54,799 bases of DNA from an uncultured Lewinella sp. (lineage in GTDB: Bacteria; Bacteroidota; Bacteroidia; Chitinophagales; Saprospiraceae), in assembly GCA_913057785.1 (NCBI GenBank), contig CAJXPD010000028.1:1-54799 (forward strand), written 5' to 3'. Position numbers and translations under genes: made by a program. This document shows, piece by piece, positions 36,370 through 46,080 of this stretch (positions are counted from its first letter, which is position 1; the number at the start of each line of letters is the position of its first letter). Under the pieces are notes generated by a model. It worked only from the letters and a program-made list of their open reading frames with translations. It did not search any database and had not been told where the DNA came from.

Positions 36370-36427
36370 AAGTGCATCCCAGGGTGCGATCGAGTCGCAC
36401 GAGAGTAGATGCTGCTGGGATGCACTT
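36370..36427. terminator. Strong hairpin between convergent genes
   Basis: AAGTGCATCCCA (36370-36381) pairs with TGGGATGCACTT (36416-36427), extended by one more G-C pair inside. A second stem, GTGCGA/TCGCAC (36384-36400), sits in the loop. Located between the convergent formyltransferase and DUF1501 genes, it likely ends transcription from both sides. There is no long T run. Confidence 0.65.
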
Positions 36428-36447
36428 TGCGAAAATCACTTTCTAAC

Positions 36448-38001
36448 TTATCTTATCTTGATCATCTGTTTGGTCTTCTGTCGACCTTTTAGTAGTAGGC
36501 GATAGTAGTAGTTACCAGCCGGCAAGTCTCCGGCATCGAATCGCACTTCATGTTCTCCTGCACTTAAACGCTGATTAGTTAATACTTTCAGCTCACTTCC
36601 CAGCGCGTCGAATACGCTCAGCTTCACCCATTCATTTTCTGACTTAAAACGAATAGTGGTCCAATTTTCGAAAGGATTTGGATAATTATCCATTTCTACC
36701 ACCTGTCCTGTCCTAGGATCATCCGTATTGGTAATGGCACAACTGACTAGCGGTAAATACTGGAAATCCTCGTGCAGCATCTTTGATACTCGAGTCAAAT
36801 CGATCCCGAACCAATCCGCAAGTACCGAACCGTAGACATCTCGGAAGTCATATTGCATCGGCACTCCCTCCTGTACTTGTACATTCGCAGGAATTTCAGG
36901 ATTATCGCCAAGAATCTGGGAGTTGACACAGCTACCAAATAGCATTAAGGGCGCTGCAGTTCCGTGGTCAGTTCCCAAACTGCCATTGGATCGAATCTGC
37001 CGACCGAATTCAGAGAAAGTCATCCCTAATACGCGTTCCTCCAAGCCCATTTCTTTCAAATCGCGTTGGAAGGCATGAATGGCCTCGGACAGAGTAAGCA
37101 GTAGATCAGCATGACGTCCTTCCGTGGAATCTCCTCCTTCTACCTGTGAGGCATGCGTGTCGAAACCACCCAAACTTACCGTGTAGATGCGGGTATTCAT
37201 TCCGCCAGAAATTAGCAGCGCTACGTTCTTAAGTTGCTCACCCAGATTCGTATCGGGGTAATCAACCATATTATTTCCGCGTTCTGCTGCATCTGTAATT
37301 CGGATTCCGTAGGAATTCGTTTGCGCAATAGTGTTGGTTAGGAACTCTAATTCCTTTCCGTAAAGGCTATCATCTATTCCTGAAGGATCGCTCTCCGACA
37401 ATGGACGCAAGCCAAAAGGATCCGTCAATGCTAAACTAAAGTTGGCAGCCTTTCCTTGGCAAGTGTCCGACACCAGGTAGCCCATTGAAATAGCGAATGG
37501 ATCTGGATGCTCCTCATTCGGGTAGTTTGAAGGGAAGCCCGGATATTCCTCATCCAGGAAACGACCAGCCCACCCTGTGTTCCAAAACTCCTCGGAAGGA
37601 GAACCGGTAGTCCAGATATCAGTGGATCTAAAGTGGGAGCGGTTCTGATTGGGATAACCAACACTTTGTACAATTCCTACCTTGCCATCTTGGTACATAT
37701 CTCGCATGCCATCCATATTGGGATGGAACCCCAAGGACCCTCCGATACTAAGCACCTTATTTTCTGGAACAATGATCGAAGGTCTGGCACTATATAATTT
37801 GCTGTATTGATCTAAAGGTATTAAGGTGTTCAATCCATCATTTCCACCATTCAACTGCACTAAGACGAGTACTCTATCTTCGGCACCATTAAGGGTGTCG
37901 AATAGAAAGGGCTTGGCCATGGCTGATACGCTCATGCCTCTTAGGAAGAACGGAAGGCTTGCTACAACACCTGCATTTTTTATGAAATTTCTTCTTTGCA
38001 T
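36448..38001 (-). CDS. DUF1501 protein with T9SS type A sorting domain
   Basis: A 517-residue exported protein. The N-terminus has a Tat-like signal (RRNFIKNAGVVASLPFFL). The DUF1501 body carries LVLVQLNGGNDGLNTLIPL, SVGYPNQNRSHFRSTDIW and MTFSEFGRQIRSNGSLGTDH followed by GTAAPLMLFG, a sulfatase/alkaline-phosphatase-like layout with conserved Asp/His positions. The last 80 residues form a type A C-terminal sorting domain (NYPNPFENWTTIRF, LSVFDALGSEL, LPAGNYYYRLLLKG) for type IX secretion to the cell surface. It lies 66 bases downstream of the DUF1800 gene, its usual partner. Activity unknown. Confidence 0.9.
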   Translation of the reverse strand: MQRRNFIKNAGVVASLPFFLRGMSVSAMAKPFLFDTLNGAEDRVLVLVQLNGGNDGLNTLIPLDQYSKLYSARPSIIVPENKVLSIGGSLGFHPNMDGMRDMYQDGKVGIVQSVGYPNQNRSHFRSTDIWTTGSPSEEFWNTGWAGRFLDEEYPGFPSNYPNEEHPDPFAISMGYLVSDTCQGKAANFSLALTDPFGLRPLSESDPSGIDDSLYGKELEFLTNTIAQTNSYGIRITDAAERGNNMVDYPDTNLGEQLKNVALLISGGMNTRIYTVSLGGFDTHASQVEGGDSTEGRHADLLLTLSEAIHAFQRDLKEMGLEERVLGMTFSEFGRQIRSNGSLGTDHGTAAPLMLFGSCVNSQILGDNPEIPANVQVQEGVPMQYDFRDVYGSVLADWFGIDLTRVSKMLHEDFQYLPLVSCAITNTDDPRTGQVVEMDNYPNPFENWTTIRFKSENEWVKLSVFDALGSELKVLTNQRLSAGEHEVRFDAGDLPAGNYYYRLLLKGRQKTKQMIKIR

Positions 38002-38067
38002 TTCTTTGATCGGTTTTCGGTTAAATTGAAATGGGTTTTAAAAGCGTGTTCATTGTACTCAAGTGTT

Positions 38068-39735
38068 TTAACTCAAATAGAATTCAGGCATGCTCATCAT
38101 GGCGCGTAGTAGGTTTTTCAATTTATTTTTAACCGAATTCGCCAAATCGGAATTGTTCGGACTGGCAGCATAGGAGCCATATTCTGCGGTCCATTCAAAG
38201 TCGGGTAAGCCAGGAATTAAAATTCCCTTTAGCCGATCGACTTGTTCCTGAGTCAACGGTTTTGGAAAGAGAATAGTGGCAAATTCGTTTACTACCGAAT
38301 TTGGATTCTCCGGATCATCAATCATTTGAATGAACTTGAGCGGGTCGATTTTCATTCTTATCCCATTACCTCGGAATGGGGTAAGCCCACCATCAATTAA
38401 AGTGTCAGTGAGATCCATCCGAGTAGGTAGGGTAGAAGCGGATATCCACAGTCTATAATAAAGGGGTTCCCGATAATAAGGCTGCCAACCTGCTACCTCT
38501 GGAATATTATAGAAATTCATTTGGGTTTCTTCGATAAAACCAAACAAGCGATAGTAGGAATCGTATTTCTTATCCAGATCCTGAGAAATATCCACCTTGA
38601 AAGGCTTGATGGCGGAACATAGGAAGTCAGCAGGGTTCTTAATTATTACTCCCCTGAATTCCTCTTCATAGAAGTGTTCAGAACGCAATAGCGCTTGCAA
38701 TGCCGGCTTGATCTCGTAATCATTATCTATTAGGATGTCAGCCATTGGCTGAATAACTTTTGTTTCAGCTTCATCAGAGATGTCATAGAAAACGAACCAC
38801 TTGTACAGTTTTCTGCAAATGAAACGGGCAACCTCTTCTTGCTGAAAAATGATGTCGATCAAATGAGCATATTCTTCATCGCCTCGGTTGCTGATCTGAG
38901 CTCCATTGAACCGATGTGAAAGGGTTTTGGTACCGGTATCGTGATTGGATTCCTTGAAATAGGAGTAGATTTCCCCCGTTTCACTCTCTGTGGTAAAACC
39001 GAAATCTCTCCACCCGGAAAGCACTCGCGCAATCTCGCGAATATCATCTTCAGTGTAATTGGTGTAATCACCAGGTCCAGCAATGGGCCCTTTACCAATG
39101 GTAAACAGCTCTAGCAGCTCCCGAGCATAGTTCTCGTTAGGAGAGGTTTTCCGGTTATCCTGCCCGTTTAGGTAGATTAACATGGCAGGATCAATGGTCA
39201 TATCTTTAATGATCTGGCGGAAATTACCCCAGGCCTGAGATCGGAAGGTGTCTATATATTTAAAATTGAATTTGGCATCCAAAATCGCAGCCATGGGCAT
39301 ATGATTGTGCCAGAAAACGGTGAGTTTTTCTCTAATTGACATCCCTTCTTCTATCATCACACCGGCAGTCCAGGCCAGTAGCGTTCTTTCCCGGTAACTC
39401 ATTTGTTCAACTAGGTTGCCATCATAGGGCGCATTGACCCAAGTTTCTCCTATACCGACAGATGGATCGCTTCCATAACTGGAATTGAGAGGAGGACCAG
39501 GAAAATCACTTTCGTCAAACAACTCATCAAGCGTTGCCTCGAGGCCTTGGCTTGCGGACCACTTGAGCTGTTCATAATCAGGGCCGAACATCGTTCTCCT
39601 TAGCAAATGCGATGCGTGTTGGATCGTCCATTCTCCTTGATAAGGGGCTAAACTTCCAGAGGGCGGTGGAGGGCTGAAGCTAAGTGTTTGTTTCCTACTG
39701 CCAGTTAGGGGGGCAGTCTTAGCAATTGGATTCAT
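38068..39735 (-). CDS. DUF1800 protein
   Basis: A 555-residue protein of the DUF1800 family, nearly always paired with DUF1501 as here. Recognisable stretches: HLLRRTMFGPDYEQL near 42, REKLTVFWHNHMPM near 138, DPAMLIYLNGQDN and NENYARELLELFTIGKG near 195-220, the family's most conserved block. The N-terminus has no obvious signal peptide in the chosen frame. Function is not established; the pair is thought to act at or outside the cell envelope. Confidence 0.9.
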   Translation of the reverse strand: MNPIAKTAPLTGSRKQTLSFSPPPPSGSLAPYQGEWTIQHASHLLRRTMFGPDYEQLKWSASQGLEATLDELFDESDFPGPPLNSSYGSDPSVGIGETWVNAPYDGNLVEQMSYRERTLLAWTAGVMIEEGMSIREKLTVFWHNHMPMAAILDAKFNFKYIDTFRSQAWGNFRQIIKDMTIDPAMLIYLNGQDNRKTSPNENYARELLELFTIGKGPIAGPGDYTNYTEDDIREIARVLSGWRDFGFTTESETGEIYSYFKESNHDTGTKTLSHRFNGAQISNRGDEEYAHLIDIIFQQEEVARFICRKLYKWFVFYDISDEAETKVIQPMADILIDNDYEIKPALQALLRSEHFYEEEFRGVIIKNPADFLCSAIKPFKVDISQDLDKKYDSYYRLFGFIEETQMNFYNIPEVAGWQPYYREPLYYRLWISASTLPTRMDLTDTLIDGGLTPFRGNGIRMKIDPLKFIQMIDDPENPNSVVNEFATILFPKPLTQEQVDRLKGILIPGLPDFEWTAEYGSYAASPNNSDLANSVKNKLKNLLRAMMSMPEFYLS

Positions 39736-40561
39736 AAGTGCATAGTTTTGTTAGAAAATGATTCGCAGCTGCCTTCCAGGCAATGACTGGCCCTGTCCAC
39801 CTTGATCAGCAAACAGAGTTAGGGCAGCAACCATACGGTTGAGCGCACTGATTTAGCAACAGAATTCAAGTTGAAAAAGAATGAAATGTCCAGGAAGTAG
39901 GGGTTGGTTTTGGAACTAGCTTTTATTTCTTGCTGGGGAAAGTAATACACTAACGCATTCCTCTCTGACCTTATTGGCAAAATCAAATTTTTTTTTCCAA
40001 AAGATAAACCCGAGCGCTATTCTCCCTGGCTAAACCCTTTCTCAACAACTCGAAAAAGCGGTGTGGGACCCTTCCACGCCTCTGTTGTCAATGGCTACAA
40101 ACTACAACTTCTGATTTTCCTGATTGCTGGTGAGATCCGTATTGTGAATCCCTAGGTCTCCAGCACCAAGTACCGTAACGCCTTCATTATTTACTTTGTC
40201 ATCAAGTGACTACGAGCTACAACGATGATCTAACGTATTAGCAACTTAGCTTTAAGAAAGGAGCTAAATAAGACATACCGAGCTCGAGTGCTGACAAAAC
40301 TTTTCTTGAGGGACAGTTGCTGATAGAAATCCTATGATCAGCGTACGGTCCTAACTTTTAGAATGTAGGAAAGACCGTCTAGAGGGGATACTAATATTAC
40401 AATATCTATACAATAGAAGTTTACGCAACAGCATAAAATTTGTTGCTTCTCCTATGACTTAAAGATACTACCTTCTTGCTACAATAACAATACAAAATTT
40501 ACCGCTGAATGTTACCGCCTTGCCGCATAGCAGACAATGCACCAACAAAGTCTCCTTATCT
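39736..40561. other. 826-base stretch with no gene
   Basis: Longest non-coding stretch in the window, between two genes on the - strand. It should hold the promoter of the DUF1800 gene and the end of the hydroxylase transcript. I see three modest inverted repeats: TTAGCT/AGCTAA (40246-40267), ACGGTC/GACCGT (40345-40378, with CTA/TAG pairing inside) and GCAACA/TGTTGC (40425-40446). No promoter box matches the consensus, no tRNA-like fold and no convincing short ORF. Confidence 0.5.
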
Positions 40562-41668
40562 CTAGGTAGGGGATGTCGGAGGATCGCTTTCGGGGCCTTC
40601 AGCTAAGTCGTTAGCCTCGCGTTTAAGCTGTCCGTAGGTAAAGGGAGCGAGCATCAGTCCAACAAATGTCTGTGGATAGTTAGGTATGTTAGCAATGCCA
40701 ATGTCATCGCTGGGCGTTTCTCCTTTCGGCAAATGAAAAGTGCCAAATAGGATATCCCAAAATATTACATCACCGCCGTAATTCGAGTTGCCTTCTTCCA
40801 ATTTTCTAGAATGGTGATAGCGATGATTCTTCGGGGAGGAGAAGATATAATCAAAAGGACCTAGGATCAAATCCATATTGGTGTGTTGAAATCTACCAAT
40901 TGTCCTACCCAAAAGACTGGTCACAAAGACTACCTCTACCGGAGCTTTAACAAAGGCTAAAGGAATAGCCCACAAGAAGCTGGAAATCAATCCTTCCAAG
41001 GGGTGCGATCGGGTTCCATTGAACCAATAGAGTCTTTCGGAGGAGTGATGAACGGCATGCCAACGCCACATGAATTCATTTTCATGCATCCAGCGGTGAT
41101 ACCAATAACGGAAAAAGTCATTGACAGACAGTAGGAGAAAAACCTGCAAGACAGGATGTAAATGATCGGGCCAGATAGAACGGCCAATGGCGGGAGATAT
41201 TTCTTGAACTACTAGCGCAATGGTAGCTATTCGCAAGGGGCGATTAATGTAATCCCCCCAGAATTTACTCCCAAAGAACATCATCACATCCACAGGCATA
41301 TCTTTATCATCAAGCCACTTTCTACTGAATGGAATGAGACGTTCCAGGGGAGCGAAAATCAAGCCAAATATGAGAAACATGATGATTGTTCCGAAAAAGG
41401 TTCGACTGGTGTATCCTCCGTCCACCAGATTAAAGCCAATGACAAAAGTCAAATACAAGAATAGAGGATAGATACCTACTTGTAGCACTTTCTTGAAAAC
41501 CGTACCTTCTATTGCTTCACTGAGGGGATCTATTTTGGACAATATCCAACGAAAGGGTAGAAGTATATATCGATGAGCAATTTTCTCGATTGGATTAAAG
41601 ATGATCTCTAGGTATTTCTGGGCAAGTAGGAGCATCTTGCCAAAGTTGGTCTTGTCATTGTTTTCCAT
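40562..41668 (-). CDS. Fatty acid hydroxylase / sterol desaturase family protein
   Basis: Integral-membrane di-iron oxygenase family member, 368 residues. The histidine clusters are complete: HRWMH (His191, His195), HAVHH (His204, His207, His208), and HRYHH (His282, His285, His286), spaced among four or more membrane helices. Bacterial members hydroxylate or desaturate lipids such as carotenoids, fatty acids or sphingolipid-like compounds; the substrate cannot be told here. The C-terminal tail is hydrophilic and acidic. Same direction as the MATE gene upstream, 90 bases apart. Confidence 0.88.
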   Translation of the reverse strand: MENNDKTNFGKMLLLAQKYLEIIFNPIEKIAHRYILLPFRWILSKIDPLSEAIEGTVFKKVLQVGIYPLFLYLTFVIGFNLVDGGYTSRTFFGTIIMFLIFGLIFAPLERLIPFSRKWLDDKDMPVDVMMFFGSKFWGDYINRPLRIATIALVVQEISPAIGRSIWPDHLHPVLQVFLLLSVNDFFRYWYHRWMHENEFMWRWHAVHHSSERLYWFNGTRSHPLEGLISSFLWAIPLAFVKAPVEVVFVTSLLGRTIGRFQHTNMDLILGPFDYIFSSPKNHRYHHSRKLEEGNSNYGGDVIFWDILFGTFHLPKGETPSDDIGIANIPNYPQTFVGLMLAPFTYGQLKREANDLAEGPESDPPTSPT

Positions 41669-41758
41669 ATGGACTTGCTTTAAAGTTGTTGCTCTTGAAG
41701 TTAGCCATTGAAAATGAAGATGACTAGTTCAATCGTCCATATCTGTACTACTTTTTGA

Positions 41759-43123
41759 CTATTGATAAGCGGGTTGTCTTAGTCTTCGAAACTGCCGGTT
41801 TAAGGAAATGAACATAATGACTAAGACAATGCAGTTGACTGGAACACCGGTGTAGTATATCCCACTTACCCCATAAAACAAGGGTAGAATGAAAACGATT
41901 GGGACAAACAATAGTAATTCGCGAGCGACAATCAGGAACCCAGCAATTCTAGCATTACCTATAGCTTGAAACATGGTGGTGGTCATAAAGAATATCGGGA
42001 AAGTGGGCAATGTGAGCATCATCATCCTAAAGTCCCATAAGTCCTTACTTGTAAAGGTAGCATCCGGCATCATCCAGGACAGACAAACTGCAGGCTCCCA
42101 CATAATGAAAACCCAAACAATAGTCATGAGTCCGGTTGCACCAAGTCCAAAGCTAGTAAAAGAAGAACGCACACGGTCATACTGCCTTGCTCCAAAGTTG
42201 ATTCCAACAACCGGTTGCAAAGCCTGAGCAAAACCAAAGCTAGGAAACAGGATCAGGAGTAACACCCGGTAAGAACTACCCATGAAAGCAATGTCCCAGT
42301 CATCTCCGTACTGGGCTAATAGCCTAAATACGATCACCTGCTGTACAAAAAACATTAACTGCAGCATCATAGCAGATACACCTACGCTTAAAATCGGTTT
42401 CAGCAAATCACGAGAAAGACTGTAGGTCCGGAGAGAAACGGGATAATTGGCCTTGCCAGCCCAGAAGTACCAGATTCCCATGAGCGTGAAAATGATCATG
42501 GCTACCACGGTAGCCCAGGCAGCTCCTGCGATCCCACCATCCAAATAATAAATAAAAATTGGATTAAGGATAATGTTCAGGACTGCGGCAATAATAGAGA
42601 AAACCATCGCCTCTTTGATCTTGCCTTCTGCTCGTATTAGGGTATTGGCAGCCACGGCAAAAATGCGGAAAAAGGCACCAATCATCATGATCCGATAGTA
42701 AGTTACCCCGAGCGCCAAAATCTCCCCGGTCCCACCTAAGAATCCAATCAATTGTGGAGCAAAAATGATCCCAAGTATGGACAGAACCACCGAAGTGATC
42801 AGCGATAGGGCGGTCATGGTACCAAATATCTTTCTTTGCGTATCTAGGTTGCCCGCTCCAATAGCAATACTCAATAAGGAAGAGGACCCCACCCCAATCA
42901 TTGCCGAAATCCCATTGGTAACCATCATAAGAGGAAAGGCCAGAGAAACGGCTGCCAAAGCCTCTTGCCCCAAGAACTGCCCCACATAAAGGCCGTCCAC
43001 AAAGGCATTAATCCCATTAATGGACATACCAATGATCGCCGGCATGGATAATCTCCAAAGCAGCTTCCAAACGTTTTCCGTCAATATTTCCTGTGTAAGT
43101 TCAGACTTGGGCGTGTCACTCAT
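41759..43123 (-). CDS. MATE family efflux transporter
   Basis: A 454-residue, roughly 12-helix transporter of the MATE branch of the MOP superfamily. Two related halves can be traced: SMPAIIGMSINGINAFVDGL near 26 in the first, and SVGVSAMMLQLMFFVQQVIV near 244 in the second, with FGFAQALQPVVGINFGARQ near 300. MATE proteins export drugs or metabolites using sodium or proton gradients; substrate unknown. A promoter-like box ends four bases before its ATG. Confidence 0.92.
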   Translation of the reverse strand: MSDTPKSELTQEILTENVWKLLWRLSMPAIIGMSINGINAFVDGLYVGQFLGQEALAAVSLAFPLMMVTNGISAMIGVGSSSLLSIAIGAGNLDTQRKIFGTMTALSLITSVVLSILGIIFAPQLIGFLGGTGEILALGVTYYRIMMIGAFFRIFAVAANTLIRAEGKIKEAMVFSIIAAVLNIILNPIFIYYLDGGIAGAAWATVVAMIIFTLMGIWYFWAGKANYPVSLRTYSLSRDLLKPILSVGVSAMMLQLMFFVQQVIVFRLLAQYGDDWDIAFMGSSYRVLLLILFPSFGFAQALQPVVGINFGARQYDRVRSSFTSFGLGATGLMTIVWVFIMWEPAVCLSWMMPDATFTSKDLWDFRMMMLTLPTFPIFFMTTTMFQAIGNARIAGFLIVARELLLFVPIVFILPLFYGVSGIYYTGVPVNCIVLVIMFISLNRQFRRLRQPAYQ

Positions 43124-43127
43124 GGCG

Positions 43128-43135
43128 CAAAAATA
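43128..43135 (-). promoter_or_regulatory. Candidate -7 box abutting the MATE start
   Basis: Read on the - strand, TATTTTTG matches TAnnTTTG exactly and ends four bases before the ATG at 43123. Transcription would begin at or beside the start codon, giving a leaderless mRNA. The nearest TTTG upstream on that strand is 26 bases away, rather far, so this may be chance. Confidence 0.3.
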
Positions 43136-43225
43136 TTCTTTTCCCGTTCATGTAATGACTCCAAATCCGAATTTGTTTAGGACTCCTTCATATTCTATCT
43201 CGTGAAATATTCAACTGTGTGGCTA

Positions 43226-44311
43226 CTATTGGTTCAAAAACGCGCTGATTAGATAGTGATAAGAGAAATCTTCGTTTTCTGAGAACTGTACTAGTAGTTC
43301 TTCCACGCGAGCCGTCCTTCTGGTTGGATATTCTTCTAAAAAGCTGAGACAGGTCTTTACCTGGTTCTTGGAAAAAACAGAGAGATGTGAAAAGCAATTT
43401 TCTACCGCCCGGTCCGAGGCATGAACGAGCTTGCGAATCAATAGGGTCTTAGCATTGAGGTCGATCCTTGGCATCTGATCATAAAGCGCGGCGGAATGAT
43501 CAGGAATGGAATAGGCTTGTATCGGAAGCTTTTTAAGCAGATAAGTCCGAGTCAAGGGGGCTGCTTCGGGCAAGATCTCAACCATCCGGGGAAGGTGGCG
43601 AAGTAAATCTAAGGTATCCAATTGCCGGATTGCGAAATGCTGATAATCTCGATAGGGACTGTACAGTAGTTGCGGGTCTATCTCATCTTTGCGCTCTGCT
43701 AAAGTGCGGGCTACTATCCTGTCTTTAACTTCACCATGTGCTAGGTGCCAAACCGTGTAGCAGGAATACAGAGCACCTGCTACTAAAGATTCTTTGATTT
43801 CCTTCCGGGTGGCACCAGTGACCCCATCAATTTCTTCTCCTTTGTATCTCACCTTCTTGTCTGGACGCGCATTCTTGTCGAACAGATCCTCGAGTTTTTT
43901 CCGCTTTAGGACAGATTTATCATCAAGGAGAAGCTGATGCAACCGTTTATAATCCTTCTCTTCAAAAGATTCGTGGTCATACTTACTCAATGGAATACTA
44001 GGGGGTAGGGCGTAGCCTACGTAATTCCCAATCAAGTTCCAATATAGACTGATATGAACCGGTTTACACTTGCCGTCGATACAAACCGGGGTAACGATAG
44101 GGGCAAAGTAGAGGAGATCTGCTTCACTACTATCTTTAAGTAAATAAACCTGGTGTTGTAAACTCGTATCCTCTCCCGAGATAAAGAAAGCCTCTTCCTC
44201 CTTGGCTACGTGCAAATATTCCTCGTTCATGGCAAAGAACCTGGGGGAATGATTTGCAGAGGGAGAAATAAACAATAGATACAACAAGTAGAAACCTAAG
44301 ATCCTGATCAT
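43226..44311 (-). CDS. Secreted protein with FMN-attachment-like motif
   Basis: A 361-residue protein with an N-terminal hydrophobic signal segment (ILGFYLLYLLFISPSA). The middle contains EIDGVTGATRKEI, in which Asp162-Gly-Val-Thr165-Gly-Ala-Thr168 matches the DxxTGAT/DxxSGAT site where ApbE links FMN to threonine or serine. A Cys77/Cys82 pair precedes it. The C-terminal half (about 200-361) is helical, with HEAT-like spacing of leucines. The gene overlaps the FAD oxidoreductase upstream by four bases (ATGA), so the two are made together and may exchange electrons outside the cytoplasm. No specific name is known to me. Confidence 0.65.
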   Translation of the reverse strand: MIRILGFYLLYLLFISPSANHSPRFFAMNEEYLHVAKEEEAFFISGEDTSLQHQVYLLKDSSEADLLYFAPIVTPVCIDGKCKPVHISLYWNLIGNYVGYALPPSIPLSKYDHESFEEKDYKRLHQLLLDDKSVLKRKKLEDLFDKNARPDKKVRYKGEEIDGVTGATRKEIKESLVAGALYSCYTVWHLAHGEVKDRIVARTLAERKDEIDPQLLYSPYRDYQHFAIRQLDTLDLLRHLPRMVEILPEAAPLTRTYLLKKLPIQAYSIPDHSAALYDQMPRIDLNAKTLLIRKLVHASDRAVENCFSHLSVFSKNQVKTCLSFLEEYPTRRTARVEELLVQFSENEDFSYHYLISAFLNQ

Positions 44312-46080
44312 TGTTGATCCTCAATTAACTGCATATACTCTTCCAAATGATCCGTATATATTGTCCGTGGATTCACTTTGTATTTTTTGCATAGGGTAGC
44401 GGCAAAACCCACGGCAGCGCCCATTTGTCCAGTGGTTCTCATGACTCTAGGACCCCCTAGTCCTACGTGCGAGCAACTGAAACAACGACCGGCCATAAAT
44501 AGATTATTGATGTTTTTGGAATACAGGCTACGATAGGGGATATAATACATGTCCGTCTCGAAAAACAAGGCTTTCGATAAGAAATCAGGTTTATTTTCGT
44601 TCGTTAGATTCTGCTGGAAATGCACATCGATTTCTCGTATTTCTTGTACCACACCATCAGGGAATTTGACCTTATCGGTAACATCTTTAAAGGTAAAAAT
44701 GTGATCCCCGACCAATCTCCTTGATTCCCGTTTGCCCAGGAGATAAGAAACCCATTCCAAACGATACTTTCGATTTTCAGGTTCAATTCTAGCATTGGAG
44801 TAGGAACCAAAAATTGCGCGGAGCATGTGATCACGGATTTCTTCTCCATCATTGATCTGATGCAAGTCATTACGAGAAAATTCCCAGTACCATTCCCCAG
44901 CAATGGCCTGGTGTCCATCCGCAATTTCGCAAGCCCATGGCACTGACGGGAAAGCTTGTTCCTCTTCCATTTTACTGGTCTGCCAAAGCACCGAGGATCC
45001 CATCACAAAATCATCTGCCTCTTCCGGACTCCAAAGCTCTCCCCATTCATCCCAAGCTTCTCCATACTTATGAACACTCTCGCGCCCATAGGAAAAATCT
45101 GCTCCGGCCCAATAGCCAATCCAGCCATCACCAGTGGAGTCCACAAATAGGGGCGCTTTGAACCGAATCCTTTCTCCTGTTCCCGTATGTCTGGCATCTA
45201 TATACTCGATCGTGTTATTCGATGTGCCAACGCCATAAGCTCTCCAGTTCAGATGAATATCTATATTCGGGTATTTCTTCATGTTTTCATCTCGTCGAAT
45301 CTGATCCTTTTTTGCTTCTGACGATCCATTGGGGTAGTGCTCCGTGTCGATCTGTTTAAGGATGCGTTCAAACTTACCATAGATACCTAGAGTATGTACA
45401 CGAATTTCACTACTCGCATTCCCCCCCAATACGGGGCGGTCGTGTATCAATGCTACTTTTAGTCCTTTCTCCGCTGCTGCTATAGCGGCTGCGCAGCCGG
45501 CCAAACCTCCGCCTGTGATGACGAGATCATATTTCCTGGTCTTCGAAGGCTTTGTAGTTTCATCTAATTTGCCACTTCTCCAGCTAGTGAGGGCTGCCAG
45601 TTCACTCGGTGGAGCCTCCTTCTCTTGGTTGAAATAGATGGCGTCACATCGACCGTTAAATCCGGTCAGGTCATGCAAGCCTAGTTTGTTTTTTCCTTTC
45701 TTTATTTTGACCCTTCCTACGTACTCCCAGTCCCACTCTGGACCTACACCTAGTTCCGTTTCTAGTCTTTTTCCGTTTACTGATAGTTGAAAACGTCCAG
45801 GAGGATCCCATTTTCCAGGTACCCAATTTCTAGTACGCACCCAGGCGTGATAACTTCCACTCTTTTTGAATCGCACTTCGGTACTGGCATCTTGTACCGG
45901 TATCCCTAAACCATGTGCCATGAGGTAGGTAGAACCCATTTGTTCTATAAACTGGGGGTCCGTGACCCATCCGCCTTTATCTAAAAATCTTTCTGCTTCT
46001 ATGAGAAGATCAGTTTGGGAGTGCGCTGAGAAGCTCAGCATGGCTAGTAGCCAGGTGAGAAATAGTTGTTGATTCTTCAT
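44308..46080 (-). CDS. Secreted FAD-dependent oxidoreductase with N-terminal carbohydrate-binding-like domain
   Basis: A 590-residue protein of the FAD_oxidored (PF12831-like) family. A signal peptide ends near SAHSQ (about residue 22). Residues 25-150 form a beta-rich domain (EAERFLDKGGWVTDPQFIEQ, SGSYHAWVRTRNW) like the carbohydrate-binding or xanthan-lyase-associated domains. The FAD domain starts near 184: DLVITGGGLAGCAAAIAAAE with the GxGxxG loop and LGGNASSEIRVH. Near the end, GRCFSCSHVGLGGPRVMRTT is the second flavin contact. Such proteins are common in polysaccharide-degrading Bacteroidota and Planctomycetota, with unknown substrate. Overlaps the flavin-motif gene that follows. Confidence 0.85.
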   Translation of the reverse strand: MKNQQLFLTWLLAMLSFSAHSQTDLLIEAERFLDKGGWVTDPQFIEQMGSTYLMAHGLGIPVQDASTEVRFKKSGSYHAWVRTRNWVPGKWDPPGRFQLSVNGKRLETELGVGPEWDWEYVGRVKIKKGKNKLGLHDLTGFNGRCDAIYFNQEKEAPPSELAALTSWRSGKLDETTKPSKTRKYDLVITGGGLAGCAAAIAAAEKGLKVALIHDRPVLGGNASSEIRVHTLGIYGKFERILKQIDTEHYPNGSSEAKKDQIRRDENMKKYPNIDIHLNWRAYGVGTSNNTIEYIDARHTGTGERIRFKAPLFVDSTGDGWIGYWAGADFSYGRESVHKYGEAWDEWGELWSPEEADDFVMGSSVLWQTSKMEEEQAFPSVPWACEIADGHQAIAGEWYWEFSRNDLHQINDGEEIRDHMLRAIFGSYSNARIEPENRKYRLEWVSYLLGKRESRRLVGDHIFTFKDVTDKVKFPDGVVQEIREIDVHFQQNLTNENKPDFLSKALFFETDMYYIPYRSLYSKNINNLFMAGRCFSCSHVGLGGPRVMRTTGQMGAAVGFAATLCKKYKVNPRTIYTDHLEEYMQLIEDQQ

